Of a DNA stretch of 64,000 nucleotides, positions 51,101 to 61,368 are shown piece by piece. The stretch's first letter is position 1. The number at the start of each line of letters is the position of its first letter. A program made the translations under genes and the position numbers. Location of the stretch: assembly GCA_033239525.1 (NCBI GenBank), contig BSYO01000038.1, forward strand, positions 8,311,041 through 8,375,040. Direction: 5' to 3'. This DNA comes from Nepenthes gracilis (Eukaryota > Streptophyta > Magnoliopsida > Caryophyllales > Nepenthaceae). The notes under the pieces were generated by a model. The model saw only the letters and a program-made list of their open reading frames with translations. It was not told the DNA's origin and searched no databases.

Positions 51101-53752
51101 AATGCATTGTGGAATTATGGAATGTATTCAAAGAGTTTAAAAGTGTTATAGAGAAGCAAAGTGGCCACTACATCAAGATGTTGTGGTCCAATTAAGGAGA
51201 TGAATACACTTCGATGCTTTTATGAAATTTTGCAAAAGAGTGTGGAATTATACATCGTGTTTTACCATCCTATACGTCCTAATTGAATGAAGTTTTCAAA
51301 AGGAAATATAGGACCATTCTCGACATAGTTCAAAGCATGTTGAAAGGCATAGTTGTCTAGAGAATTTTGGGTTGAAACGGTCACTTGTGTGGTTTATTTA
51401 CTAAAACGGTATCCAACAATAAGTGTTCCAATGATGACAGCCGAAGAGGCATGGAGTTTTTCCAAGCCTAGTGTCGGGCACCATAGAGTGTTGGGATGTA
51501 TTTCGTGTAACAAAAGGCTAAAAGGAAGAAACTTGATGACAAATGTGAGGAATGTATTTTTCTTGGTTACGATAATAGAACCATGAATTGTAAGTTGTAT
51601 AATCCTCTCACTAAATAAGTTGTCATGAGTAGATATGTGATTTTTGAAGAGGGTGATAAGTGGATTTAGAGCAAAAAGTAGATCAGAAAGGTATAAATCT
51701 TATTCTTGAAAAGGAAGAACCAACTGAGCGAGTAAAGCCACAAGAGAGCTAAATCCTCCACCCGGTTCCCTAGTGTTTGAAAGGAGTGTTATTCATTTTC
51801 GATCTAGATCATCATCTACCTAGCGAAGTATTTGTTCATCATTGGAGTCTCGATCACGGAAGACAAGGAGTTTGCCAAAAAGTTATAATGCCACTTCGGT
51901 TGACTACAATAATCTTAACTTGTTTTGTTTCTTTAGAGGATATGATCCATATACTTTTGCAGAAGTTGTCCTGGAAGAAAAGTAGATAAAAGCCATGGAT
52001 GAAGAGATCGAGGCAATAGGGGAAAAAAATGCACATAAAAACTCACCATTTTATTGAAAACCCACAACGCTATTAGCATAAAGTGGATTAACGAAACAAA
52101 GAAAAGTGCAAGTGGTAAAGTGCAATGATTCAAGGCGAGGTAGGTTATGGATAAAGATCCTAGATTAATTGGGTTTAAGGGGGGATGTTGAATGTTAATC
52201 CCAATTAATTAGGGAATTCGAAATTTCAAATTTGATTAAGTATATTAAATGTGTTTTATTGTATTGTCCCTATGAGTTTCAATTGAATTTGTCTTGTAAT
52301 TTAAATTTGAAATTTGATAGGCTCAGATTTAGTGCTATATTAATAACGTCATGTGTAATGAAAGATCATGGGATTGAATACTTTTGGATAAAAATTCTGA
52401 GTTTCTTCTCTATCTTCACCTTCCTATCCTCAACTTTTTTCTATTTTGTATGGGATTTTCTGCCATTAACTCATTGCGTGGTTTTTTTAGATTCTTCAAA
52501 TTAATATAGGAGTTTTATTGAAGGGCTATTATAGTAGGATTTCCCAAGAAAGATCTAGTACGACTATACTTGGTCTATTTTTTGATTAATGTTCATGATA
52601 AACTAGCCCTATAGTATATATAGGTGTGTGTAATCGTTCATCTTGATTTCCAAGCCCGTGAGTGGGTTTGATATATAAAATTACAAATGTCAGGTTAGCT
52701 GATTTTACTGGAATCCGGTTGAAGGTTTATTATGGCAATACCCTAAAATCCCATATGAGGAATTTGAAGAGTTATCCTTCATGTTATAAGTATCTAAGTA
52801 AGTAACTATTAACAACCAGAGCTCTTCCTTTTTCTCGGACTTGAAAATGGATGAAGGGCTTGAGGGGACATGCTTGTGGGGCTGGTGGCATGCGGGCATT
52901 TTGCTTATTTTTGAGCCCTGTGAAGTGTTGCCAAAGAGGACACGAGCCGGATGAACCATATAGCAGAGAAAAATCATAAACCAGAATAGAAGAGGTTGCC
53001 CCACCCATAAGTAAATATTTTGTATTAGCCTTATTGGACCGTATAGACCCCTGAATCATACATTGAAAATTCAAGGAGTTTGTTTGGGGGGCACAGTTGT
53101 GTGGCCAATAGCTTGCTTGGGCAGGGCATTACAATTATAGGTCAGACTTGTCTTGCATAACAATCCATTCTTGTCATTGTGATTGAAAAAAACAATACAG
53201 CTTACCCTTCTAAAGAGTTGTCGACTTATCTATTCTTATATTCATTTTCATTTCTAACATTCAGTACTTATACTTCATGAACAGGGTTGCAATGGTTCTG
53301 ATTTTTGTTCCTTTAAAGTTTTCAAGGTAATTCTGTTCAGCTACACGTCCTAAAATTCAAAACATTGATGGACAGATGAAAATATTGGTATCGATCACAA
53401 CTATATCGGTATTGGACATATTAAATCGCATACATCAATATCTGATATGACAGAAGAAAAAAATTTCTAAAAATCGTACGTTGATAGGGCTGGATTTGCC
53501 AATATATTACCTATATAATAATATATCATGATATTGTTGTGATATTGAAAAATATTAGTGTTGGAAAGGAGGAGAATATTTACATTAGTGATTTGGTGTC
53601 ATACCTATCTCTGAAACATGTCAGTTCTTTACTTTCAGCAAAGCATGGCGCCTCATTTGAAAGACGACTTCAATACCATTTGCAATGTGAAGTGTTGTAG
53701 CTGTGATGACATGCAACCAGAGCATAAGTCAAAACCCAATGAAGAGTGTTAG
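30126..53752 (+). CDS. Multiple inositol polyphosphate phosphatase, 11 exons, possible frameshift in exon 5
   Basis: This is a histidine acid phosphatase of the MINPP type, which removes phosphates from inositol polyphosphates in the secretory pathway. Inferred exons: 30126-30274, 30426-30513, 32225-32518, 32662-32820, 41397-41539, 41697-41753, 42779-42917, 45821-45925, 46096-46286, 53285-53326 and 53639-53752. Residues about 1-35 form a hydrophobic signal peptide ([14 protein letters not shown]). The catalytic RHGTRAPT starts at residue 81 and spans the exon 2/3 join. Exon 8 gives [10 protein letters not shown], the HAE proton-donor motif of MINPP. Other family blocks are [34 protein letters not shown]-like [13 protein letters not shown] and [10 protein letters not shown]. 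The exon total is 1481 bases, one short of 494 codons. The break lies in the first 23 bases of exon 5, before PAVENL. Intron 4 holds an antisense copia element and intron 9 two more. Apart from exon 5 the coding sequence is open. Confidence 0.85.
31382..31800. repeat. 222-base tandem duplication in phosphatase intron 2
   Basis: GAAATTACTTCCTGTTATCA at 31382 recurs at 31604. It is followed in both copies by ACTTAATAT-TAACCATGTAAAATC, GTCAGGTAAAT or GATCAGGTAAAT, CCTTTTTATTTGAC and GAGAACAAAACTAGG. The copies differ by scattered substitutions and small gaps. The rest of intron 2 (30514-32224, 1711 bases) is T-rich, non-coding sequence, and its short frames (30838-31080 and 30950-31213, for example) are not genes. 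Confidence 0.85.
33611..34622 (-). repeat. 3' LTR of the intron 4 copia element
   Basis: On the minus strand the LTR starts TGTTAGAGGG and ends TCCTTTTTCA. It is homologous to 40059-41122, sharing for example GTAAAAGTAGCG-AAG, ACACGTAAAAAATATTTATTT, TTTAGCCACTTGAATTGCCG and TACATATGGTCACGGAATAT. A GC-rich section (34310-34500) corresponds to the 40770-40990 section of the other LTR. This one is about 50 bases shorter because of several small indels. Confidence 0.93.
34623..34636 (-). other. Polypurine tract of the copia element
   Basis: Minus-strand CAAAGGGGGAGAT lies directly upstream of the 3' LTR start (TGTTAGAG). This is the expected site of plus-strand DNA priming. Confidence 0.85.
34937..35095 (-). 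repeat. Additional polypurine tracts and 24-base repeats before the 3' LTR
   Basis: The plus strand shows repeated CTCCCCCT tracts at about 34939, 34964, 34988, 35057 and 35083, all polypurine on the minus (element) strand. Two of them sit in a 24-base direct repeat (GCTCCCCCTAACATAAATAAC at 34963 and 34987). In one frame the repeat reads as recurring YVRGS, probably fortuitous. Multiple polypurine tracts upstream of the true PPT are a known non-coding hallmark of Sirevirus elements. Confidence 0.7.
35200..36600 (-). pseudogene. Copia reverse transcriptase and RNase H, interrupted
   Basis: Minus-strand pieces in order are [19 protein letters not shown] (near 36520), the [11 protein letters not shown] and [12 protein letters not shown] region (36150-36320), [11 protein letters not shown] through [21 protein letters not shown] (about 35700-35840) and the RNase H block [18 protein letters not shown] and [19 protein letters not shown] (35207-35500). 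Frameshifts and stops separate these pieces. The catalytic YVDD box reads YVKD (36051-36062), so one of the two essential aspartates is lost. The transposon protein is therefore inactive. Confidence 0.9.
37201..37936 (-). pseudogene. Copia integrase, interrupted
   Basis: Minus-strand translation shows the zinc-binding part ([16 protein letters not shown], with CVAS where a second Cys is expected). It then shows the catalytic core pieces [25 protein letters not shown] and [13 protein letters not shown], giving the Asp, Asp, Glu triad in order. A frameshift falls at about 37358-37431, where two overlapping frames carry consecutive parts. The C-terminal part (36599-37189) includes [21 protein letters not shown] and [17 protein letters not shown]. 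The protein would insert the element DNA, but this copy is not intact. Confidence 0.88.
37937..38300 (-). pseudogene. Copia aspartic protease region
   Basis: [18 protein letters not shown] on the minus strand aligns with the copia protease active site, in which the usual sequence is DSGCSRHM. The Gly after Asp-Ser is Glu here (one base change). The following [20 protein letters not shown] fits the flap and second strand of the family. The frame is open across this block but does not join cleanly to integrase. Confidence 0.8.
38302..40016 (-). pseudogene. Copia gag (UBN2-type) with CCHC knuckle, interrupted
   Basis: The minus strand begins [20 protein letters not shown] and continues through [47 protein letters not shown] and [15 protein letters not shown], all gag blocks of this copia group. 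A CCHC zinc knuckle (C-H-K-C-x4-H-x4-C) is intact at about 39107-39168. A second Cys/His motif near 38370 has two Cys replaced by Tyr. A stop at about 39805 and frameshifts near 39285 and 38728 break it. The nucleic-acid-binding coat protein cannot be made whole. Confidence 0.88.
40046..40058 (-). other. Primer binding site of the intron 4 copia element
   Basis: Minus-strand ATTGGTATCAGAG follows the 5' LTR end directly. It is complementary to the 3' end of plant initiator Met tRNA, the usual copia primer. Confidence 0.92.
40059..41122 (-). repeat. 5' LTR of the intron 4 copia element
   Basis: Minus strand starts TGTTAGAGACATT and ends TCCTTTTTCA. Homologous to the LTR at 33611-34622. It carries the promoter of the element directed away from the phosphatase reading direction. 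A TATTTATAGAG stretch near 40730 (revcomp CTCTATAAATA) is the likely TATA box and is matched at 34268 in the other LTR. Confidence 0.93.
42918..45820 (+). other. Phosphatase intron 7, no feature recognised
   Basis: This 2.9-kb intron is AT-rich and has many short open frames, several T-rich (44102-44332 and 44558-44758, for example). None resembles the phosphatase or a transposon protein. A T12-14 run lies at about 44950. I see no terminal repeats or coding domain in it. Confidence 0.6.
47250..50620 (-). pseudogene. Degraded Ty1-copia element in intron 9 (RE1-like)
   Basis: Minus-strand order is integrase, RT, RNase H, PPT, LTR. Integrase fragments lie between about 50150 and 49200: a KNHHLLE-TRA-type stretch, then [14 protein letters not shown] and [12 protein letters not shown] follows at 49043-48454 ([50 protein letters not shown]). 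The RT/RNase H junction is at 48181-47966 ([32 protein letters not shown]) and RNase H remains (SDCHFV) lie near 47530. AGGGGGAG at 47407-47419 (minus strand) is the PPT, followed by an LTR starting TGTTGAAAAAAAC at 47406 and running to roughly 47250. Many stops interrupt every part. The gag end is not recognisable. Confidence 0.82.
50339..50494. repeat. Perfect-looking 78-base tandem duplication
   Basis: GAGAGTTATTTGAGAGAGCA at 50339 recurs at 50417, and the whole 78-base unit ending CTTGCCCTTAACATTT is repeated with no difference that I can see. The identity suggests a recent event (or an assembly artefact), in contrast with the decayed copia sequence around it. Confidence 0.9.
51100..52185 (+). 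pseudogene. Second copia remnant in intron 9, integrase to start of RT, plus PPT
   Basis: Plus-strand translation gives copia integrase pieces: [14 protein letters not shown] (51150-51200), an [16 protein letters not shown] stretch at about 51300, [38 protein letters not shown] (51353-51586) and a [20 protein letters not shown] block near 51600-51660. The beginning of RT is at about 51985-52030 ([14 protein letters not shown]). Immediately afterwards AAGGGGGGA (52177-52185) looks like a PPT, so most of RT and RNase H is deleted. There are many stops. Orientation is the same as the host gene and opposite to the neighbouring remnant. Confidence 0.78.
52186..52690 (+). mobile_element. 3' LTR of the second intron 9 remnant
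   Basis: TGTTGAATGTTAATCCC follows the PPT directly, as an LTR start should. A TATAT box (TAGTATATATAGG, about 52610) and a downstream leader are in the right order. The 3' limit is uncertain because no second copy is present to compare. Confidence 0.5.
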
Positions 53753-55444
53753 CGATTATTTACTTCCCAGAGAGAAGACTACCTAAATTTGTTCCCCTCA
53801 ATTCTTCATTTTATGGGCAACTCTGTTAAACATCCAGCCACGGGAAGCTGGTTTATCTAGCAAAGCTTTCTTTACACTGTAAGCCCACAGCTTATTTAGA
53901 AGCATGATAGTTGCTGCACTTAGTCACTTAGATTGCAGTGTTATTGTCTTTCTTGTTTGAGCTAAAGAGTGTTCAATTAGCTGTGCAGCAGTTTAATATA
54001 CCGGCTTAACTTGTTAGGTGTTCATTCATCATGCACGTTGTCGTTCTCGATTCACCGACCAAAGAGAATTTGCAAATCAAGCGCACTTTATGTCTTAACT
54101 TCTACACCTGTGAACTCTTATCTTTCATTGCCTTTTCAAATGCTTCTTATTGGAGGAGGCTCAATTGGGTCGGCAAAGAGTTTCATCACAGATAAAATAT
54201 AATGGAAATAGAGTGGCTCGATCCGATGAGTCTTTCGGTTAGCCATCGGGCCTTTGAGAGCTTAAACATGGCATGTGGTATATTTTTGGCATGCTTATGT
54301 GTTGCCGAGTGAGCAACAAGTATAAAATAATTATGCTTTGATTTATTATCGAAATATACTTTGATTTGCAGACATGGAGCTCATGGAAGTTATTAAATTT
54401 TTGAGTCATTAAAATTTTTTTTTATATAATATAAGATAAGACTGTATTTAATATGTCTAAAGTGATTGAATTCATCTTTAGACAGTATAATTTTTTATTT
54501 TTATTTTTTGGTCATTTTTAAGATATGTACTTGGCTTGATTGGTTATTAAAATGTGTAAATATTATGTTCTTTTAAATAATTAGTTAACATGAAAGAGTG
54601 AAATGATAATCCAAAAGTATTTGTAAAATATTTCCAACGTTCCCAAAACACAATCTTGGCAACAACCTCAATGGTTACATTGAAATTGGTAGAAAAATGC
54701 TCAATCATAGATTTATTATTATAATATAGGAAAAATTCTGATAAAAAAAATTATATAATAAACTAATTTTGTAATTATTATTATTATTATTGTATATTAT
54801 AATGCAGCATTTCTGTTCATATTGAAAGTAAAAAAAAAATGTCAAAAGGATGACCAACAGTTTGACCATTTTTTATTTAGTTTTACTTATTGGGAGATTT
54901 AAATATATTATTAGTTTCTTAATTTTCGTTTTATCCTTAAACTACAAAAATATGTAGTCCCTAATATCACAAGAAGGTACTTTCTATTAGATAATCTGTA
55001 TAACATTTAGTATTATGATCATTTTAAATCTATTAAGTCAGTTAAATTTTTACACTTACAGAATAAGTAATCTGAAAGTGAGATAAGAACATCAAAGAAC
55101 AAACTTGATAGTATAAAAAAGAGGGTACGAAAGAATATAAAAATTATATTACTTAATTACTTTTTACTTGGTTACTTACAAATGAAATCTCGTTTCCCTT
55201 TTATAATGGAGCTTTTCTTATCCACCCTTTTAATCAATGACCAAGATCATCCTACTTGGACAGTTAGAATTAAACTTCTAGATTTCTCTTAGAATATTTT
55301 TTTTTTAATGTCATCTCTAAACTTTTTTACTCTCTTTCTCATTCTAGAATCTAGGACATCTCTAAACTCTTTTAAAATTTTTTAAAAATATTTCATCCTA
55401 TTCTAGATAGCACAATTATTTAATTGACGTGTTTAGTTTGGATT
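53753..55444. other. Phosphatase 3' flank and intergenic spacer
   Basis: The sequence is AT-rich, with no coding frame that I can relate to a protein. The 63-codon frame at 54011-54202 is not recognisable. Within the first few hundred bases after the stop there is no clear AATAAA, so the poly(A) site of the phosphatase is unknown. A TTATTATTATTAT microsatellite-like stretch lies at about 54777-54791. Confidence 0.5.
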
Positions 55445-58400
55445 CGTGACAAATACCCTGGGGGGCAGTTCGAATAGCCATGGAAATAAAAAAAGAGTAA
55501 AGTAGGGTGAAGAGATCCAAAAAATGAAAAAGTGTAGAAACAGCTGAGGACTAGAGTTTAAATAGCCTAAGTCTTGGCCCAGGATTGACTCTGTTGAAGG
55601 GTACCTAAAGACGACGTTGTCATAACGGTTAAGACATGTGCCCGTACCGGAGAGTGTTGTGGCGCCTTAGTCTTACTGTGCTAGTAATGAGAGCCTAATG
55701 CTACGCCTGCCTTCGCAGCTAGAAGATCGCTGACAGCTCTAATGCCTAGATTGATGAGTCTGCAGCACAATGCAGGTTCTAATGCCTTGACATTTCGCTT
55801 TCCAAGACGGCAGACTCGCGACGTGTGACCCTAACGTGCTCGAGACTAATTTACATCCTAACTGAGTGTTTGGGATAAATTATTATCAGAAGATTGAGTT
55901 GTTAGTGGTTCAAATTATCAGAAGTTACGTAGCGAGAAATAGCATTTAAGCGATTCAACTATTCAAAACATACTAGAATATTTGAGCAATGCAATAAAGA
56001 CAAATAAAGTTCGAAAAGTTTTATTTATTAATTTATTTATAAAGTATAAGCTTACAATAACAAAATTATAACTTAGAAAGAAATAAATAACACATGGAGT
56101 AGTGACCCAATTGCAATAGTCGAATTGGCCACAGGCAGGATGAGAGCATAAGAAAAGTTCATCCACTGGACACAATGACATTTCTCACCGAACTGCTATT
56201 TCAGTGAAAAGAGAAGAAAAGCCTTCCCAACAAGAATAGGGAATAGTTCTCTCAAGTATTGCGCTTGCTCTTGATAAGGAGGCAAACAAATAATAAAAAA
56301 GAGAAATTCTCTCCAACTAGAGCCAGAGCTCGGAGCAGAGCCACAGAGAAATAGAGTCCCTGAAATGGATGGGAAGAGGAACAACCTTCCCAGTCAGAGT
56401 TAGTAGCAAACCTCTTTAGACCTGTTGCAGAAAGAATCACTCAACACGGGTTGGGAGAATATGAAATTGCCATCCAAAACTTGAAATTTTGCTCAGTATA
56501 ATTTTCATATAAAATAGGATAGCCAAGATAAAAGAGACAAACCAAGGTAAGTTTTCATATAAAATAGGGTAACTAATGCAGACTTTAGGTATATTCTTGG
56601 ATCTCGATTTTGAACACTCGAGAACTCCCTCCGATTTTGGCTTGTGACTACGAATGCTCCACCGTAGCTCTGAACGGACCCACTCCTTAGCAAATAAGAG
56701 CTGCTTTGTGATACAAAGCATAGCAAGTTCCTCTATTTATAGCTAAGAGGGAGAATCAACAAGCATTAAACCGAAAAGATTGCATATCTCTACATTGAGG
56801 ATAAAGAATCGAATTAAATCCTATTAGACAGAGTAAAGAATTTATAGAATCTTTGGGAAAGGAGTAGTGTGAAGATTTGTAGCCGGCGTCCCATCATGAA
56901 CATGTTAGAAATTAAAAATTTAAATCTCTCGGTATTGGACTATAATGATAATACAGTCCATGGGCCAACTTAGAATCCAATCCACAGAAGGAAGAAGGGC
57001 CCATATGGCGACGGCCTAGTAGAAAAACCTTGTAGGCTCAAGATCCAGAAGATATGGTGGTTGACCTATGCGATTCGACTTGAAACTATCCACCAATAAA
57101 TAGGCACTTATAAATAATCAATGGACTGTTCTAACCGTTACAATACCAAATTCAATGGTCGAAAATCGTGTCAACCTAGCCAATAAATGTAGGGAGCAGT
57201 TATACGAGTAACGCCTCTTATAATTGTAGAGTCGTAATGCCTAAGGAAAGCCAAATCGGCACTCAGAATATAAATACACCATTTCTTCTACAGGAAAAGG
57301 GGGACCTTGATCACAAACACTCAGACAAGCGAAAATCACTCAAACACACGAGTGCATGTCTTCCAATGCCACTCTCCCTACGAGTGTAACACCTTAAAAC
57401 TGCTTATTCCTTTGAGCTCACCCACAAAACTCAATCATCCACTATACACTCAATTCCAAACACTTTTACATCAACGCATTATCATCCTCCTATCTTTTTC
57501 TTCAACATGGAAAGATTACTAAATTGAATATTAGAGGATATACTAATAAGCGAGTTTTACATTCTTCCTACCTCTTACTTGTCGATTATGGTGTCTAGGA
57601 TCGAGATTCAGAATAACGAATATTGGACCTGTTACCGATCAAACTTTCAAATAAGGTAACTCCCTAATTCGTTCGATAATTCAAATCTAAAAACACATCA
57701 AGATCTAACAGATAAAAATTGATGTATAAAAATCATTTAAAATATATAAAAATAATATATTATTATTTTTATTTTTTATAATATGAGTATTTAGATATTA
57801 TAATATCTTTAAAAACTTTTAAAAATACTTATATATTAATTGTTTTAAAATATTAAATATCAGTCGCTAAATTAATATTGATCAAACAGTTATTTGGCAT
57901 CGCAACCTCCCCTATGGCAAATTACAGATGAGTTAGTGTTTTAGTTGGCATGGTAGACGTCCGGGGCCAAGGATCCTATTTGTTTTTGAAAGAAGCATAG
58001 TTTTATTTTATTTTAAATAATTATTAAATATTTAAATAATATTATTTAACATTTAAATTTTAGTAGCTTGATTTTTTCAATCCAACTACCCAAATGAGAA
58101 AAAAAGTAGGACCTCTAGGTCTGATATTATCACAGGTTAGGTGTTACACTGTTGATATACGGCGATATAGATTGTAAGACTCCGTTAGGTTTTATATTAA
58201 AATATAAATTAATAAATCTAAATTTATAAATATTAAAATTTTATTTTATGAAAATAATATAAGAATTAATTCATTGATTTGTTTTTTAATCAATCTCTAT
58301 CTGAATCAAATATCCAATTATTTGCCAAAATTTTTTTGATTATAGAATTAAAATTAAAATTCAGAATTATAAATCTAATTCTAATGCCGTTGGATGTAAA

Positions 58401-59176
58401 GCTGTGTGGAGTTTCAATTCGGGATTATATAAGGAAATTATAGTTATGAAAGAAAAATAAAATTAAGACATAATTAATTTTTTAATCTATATATAAAAAT
58501 ATAGAAAATAATAATTAACCCAACAAAATTCTAAATATTTTAAAATATAACGTTTGATATAAATATACATTTGAAACATATAATATAGTAAATTATATTT
58601 TTATAAATAGTGTATTTCATATATGTTTATAAGACATATTTTTATATTATTATTTATTTTTAAATTTTTAATTAATATTTTTAATGTAAGAAATGATGGC
58701 TGATCATCTGATTATCGTGTTAGACAAGTATTGATATAATTTCGGCCTAAATAATAGGCCCAACATATAATATTAATTTATAGGTTATATTTTAAAAATA
58801 TATAATATTTTGAGATTTTTTATATAATATTCTTTATTTATTAGAATGCCTTCTTAAGTTTTTTAGATGATATATTTATATAATTTATATTAAATAATAA
58901 ATAAATAAATAAATAAATCCTAATTGGCCCATCTCTCTTAAACACTAACAACTAAAAATATTTGATCTAATAAATATCATCTTATTCTATTAAATATAAT
59001 TGTTAGATAATTCTCATTATTGTACTTACAATTTTTTATTTTATTTCTAAAAATTATAAAAATTTATCTTATACTATCATTCAAATCTAAGAAATTAATA
59101 ACTTGGAATTTGAAATGTGATTATGTTTGACACTAAGCAACATAATTAAATTTCGATTCCAATTTAAAATTGTAAT
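55445..59176 (+). repeat. Repeat A, copy 3 (fullest copy)
   Basis: This copy contains both the 5' part shared with copy 2 (from CAAATACCCTGGGG) and the 3' part shared with copy 1. That 3' part runs through the GGATCC foldback, the left arm of the palindrome at 58154, AACCCAACAAAATTCTAAAT and AATTTCGATTCCAATTT at the end. It is about 3.7 kb. TATAAATA is at 57269-57276, followed by GGAAAAGGGGGACC, and the U5-like end is near 57697. It is non-coding: frames such as 56196-56440 and 56437-56721 (minus strand) are truncated in the other copies. Confidence 0.75.
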
Positions 59177-59179
59177 TAA

Positions 59180-59749
59180 TGGGTACTGATACTAATGACC
59201 AAATGAGAAAGTCCATTTTTAAAGTTTGGCACATATATCAGAGAAACCCAAAAAATTGATTTGGCCTAGTTAAAGGACCCGTCCAACGATATCCTTAAAT
59301 TGAAGATAATGGTTGGACAATTTTTCCCCCTATCATTTCAACGATCTCAGACAGTTGAAACCGTAAAGTGAAAAAAGTTCTATCTATTCAATGATTTTCT
59401 AGGCGGTTTCTTGGACAGTTTACGGCAACTACTCTATAATAACTATAAAATGACCCTCTTTCCAACAGGGTAAAAGAGAACTCTTTCCTTTAAGACACTT
59501 CGAGAAAAGCGCAAGCTCCCAAATACAAAGTTAATCTAATTTTCAAATTGTATCATCTATTTCTTTCTTACAAATGGTAAATACTGACCTGAGCGTCGAA
59601 GGATCTATTGGAGAGTTAGTCCCGTCAATCATTTGACCGTATTGTTTTGTTGTACAAGATTCAAATTTGAGCATGTGGAGACCGGACACGCTTTATATAG
59701 TATTTGAACCTTTAATTCGTTCAACAATCAGGATCCAAAGACTTAACAT
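59180..59749 (+). mobile_element. LTR of a Tat-type gypsy element
   Basis: Plus-strand layout: a TATA region (CTATAAAATGACCCTC near 59446), a leader, then TACTGACCTGAGCGTCGAAGG at about 59583 (Tat-type signature, split here at the 20-base limit: TACTGACCTGAGCGTCG, AAGG), and an end at AACA before the PBS. It begins right after repeat A copy 3. The 5' limit is an estimate. Confidence 0.65.
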
Positions 59750-59767
59750 TGGCGCTATTTATGGGAA
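59750..59767 (+). other. Gypsy primer binding site
   Basis: TGGCGCTATTTATGGGAA follows the LTR end after two bases, close to the TGGCGCC-type PBS of Tat elements. It differs from the usual form at several positions, so it is decayed. Confidence 0.65.
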
Positions 59768-60780
59768 TTGACTAAAAGTCTAATTCACACACTTTTAAAA
59801 ATTATAATATGGTGAACACTCGAGTATAAGTTAGTACCCTAATCAGAATATTGCTTCATGTGGCGATTGCCCTCCTGTGGGCAGTGGGATGGACAACCAT
59901 CCTGATCCATGTGTATGAGCACTTGTAATGAGGATGGATGACATCTCAAAAGCAGTTCAGGCTATTTGCTTGCAATTAGACAAGTAGTCAAAGGGGATGC
60001 CATCCTAGACCTCTCAAACTGCCACGTTTAAAAGAAGGAATAGGGAATAAAAAGCACTCCTCAAAGCAAATTTGCCAGCATAACGAGCCCGAGATTCAGG
60101 TTGCCTTGAGCAATAAAGTCCCATCGCGACTTGAAGGTCATTTAAGTTTTAGAGTTTAGGAGGATAGCCTAGAGAGGTGAAATCCTCGATATTCACGGGA
60201 GCCCACCTGTCAGATAAGGCCTTCTCATAGTGAATTTCCTCAAAAGGGTCATAGCCGTCCAACTTTATCGACTGCACATAATCCCTGGAGAAAGTTGAAA
60301 AGATTTGGTAGCGAGTTCTTAAAAAAGACGCTAGAGAAGGAGCTGTTGACCTACACAAATCACCATTTACAATGGAGATTAGGACGATGTCGCTTCTTCA
60401 CAAATTTAAAATGCCAAATCTTAATATCTACGATGGAAGTACTGATCTTATGGATCATTTGGATTACTTCCAGACACACCTAAACCTCCAAGGCTTAGAT
60501 GAAGCGACGATGTGTCAGTGTTTTCCTTGTTGGGGTCACTCCCTCATGGTATTTTTAGTCCGCGGACTCACATGGTAGAAAAGGTCGCGGACTTTCTTGA
60601 GTGCTCAGAGAAGCCTATCAAGACGGACGAGGACTCGTTGGAGGCCTCATGTCAGAGAGGTAGTTGAGGACATGGACGAGGACTCCGAAATCTAGGCGTT
60701 GACTCTCTCTCTCCCGTAGGCCTACATCAGAAATAGCCGCATTTTGTAGGTGGGCAGTTGACCCACTCTAATTGGTGAAT
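59768..60780 (+). pseudogene. Gypsy gag remnant
   Basis: After a broken leader, plus-strand 60372-60578 gives KFKMPNLNIYDGSTDLMDHL and DYFQTHLNLQGLDEATMCQC, a Tat-type retrotransposon gag start (the 'YDG-TDP-DHL' motif). Downstream the frame shifts, and the sequence is cut near 60780 by the next element. The element is therefore a 5' fragment. Confidence 0.72.
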
Positions 60781-60812
60781 CAGGTGGCTACAACTTCCTA
60801 GAGTATCAGGCT

Positions 60813-61314
60813 TGTCATTCTAGCACATCGGGCGTGCGCCTGCCATGGCAGGCCTATGGGGCATAGTCCTACTGCCAGTAGGGTGGCTGGCTGACCACTA
60901 GGCCCTTTGTGTATATAAAGGCTTGTGCCATTGCTTGTCTTGTGTTGGCTGCTGTGCGTGCATGTGACGTTGAGAGAGCTTTGAGAGAGCTCTGGGAGAG
61001 CTGTGGGCAAGCACTGTTGTAAAGATTGAGTGAGAAATACTTTTAGAGAGAAATTGTGTGATATACACTTAGTGATTGTCTTTCTTTGTTTGAGCTTTGT
61101 ATAACTAACATACTTGTAAACAATCATTCTTTATAGTGTATTCTTTGGTGGTTTTTCTCTTAGTTGAGAAGAGTCTTTCCACGTTAAATCTCGTGTGTGT
61201 TTCTCTCGGTTTTTGTTCTATCTTTACTTTTGGCTATCCGACCGAGAGCTCTGCTCTGTTGCTGTCTGAGAGCTCCGTCCACCCAGTCACTGTGTCTTCC
61301 GTTTTGCGCCAACA
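60813..61314 (+). repeat. 5' LTR of the right-edge copia element
   Basis: Estimated TG...CA unit ending TTTTGCGCCAACA, immediately before the PBS. TATATAAAG at 60912-60919 is the probable TATA box of the element promoter, with a short GAGAGAGCTTTGAGAGAGCT tandem stretch downstream. The 5' limit is set by a TGTCATTC start and is approximate. Confidence 0.7.
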
Positions 61315-61316
61315 AG

Positions 61317-61329
61317 TGGTATCAGAGAC
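61317..61329 (+). other. Primer binding site of the right-edge copia element
   Basis: TGGTATCAGAGAC lies two bases after the LTR end and matches the initiator Met tRNA primer site used by plant copia elements. Confidence 0.9.
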
Positions 61330-61368
61330 GTGGTTCTTTGAATGGTGACCTTATTACTGGCTGCTATG

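Noticed and set aside
60149..60358. 69-codon minus-strand frame opposite the gypsy gag
   Set aside because: It lies antisense to a decayed gag leader and has no recognisable motif.
59180..60780. Reading the Tat gypsy remnant as an integrated virus
   Set aside because: LTR, TGGCGC-type primer site and gag motif are those of plant gypsy retrotransposons. No envelope, movement protein or pararetrovirus motif was seen.
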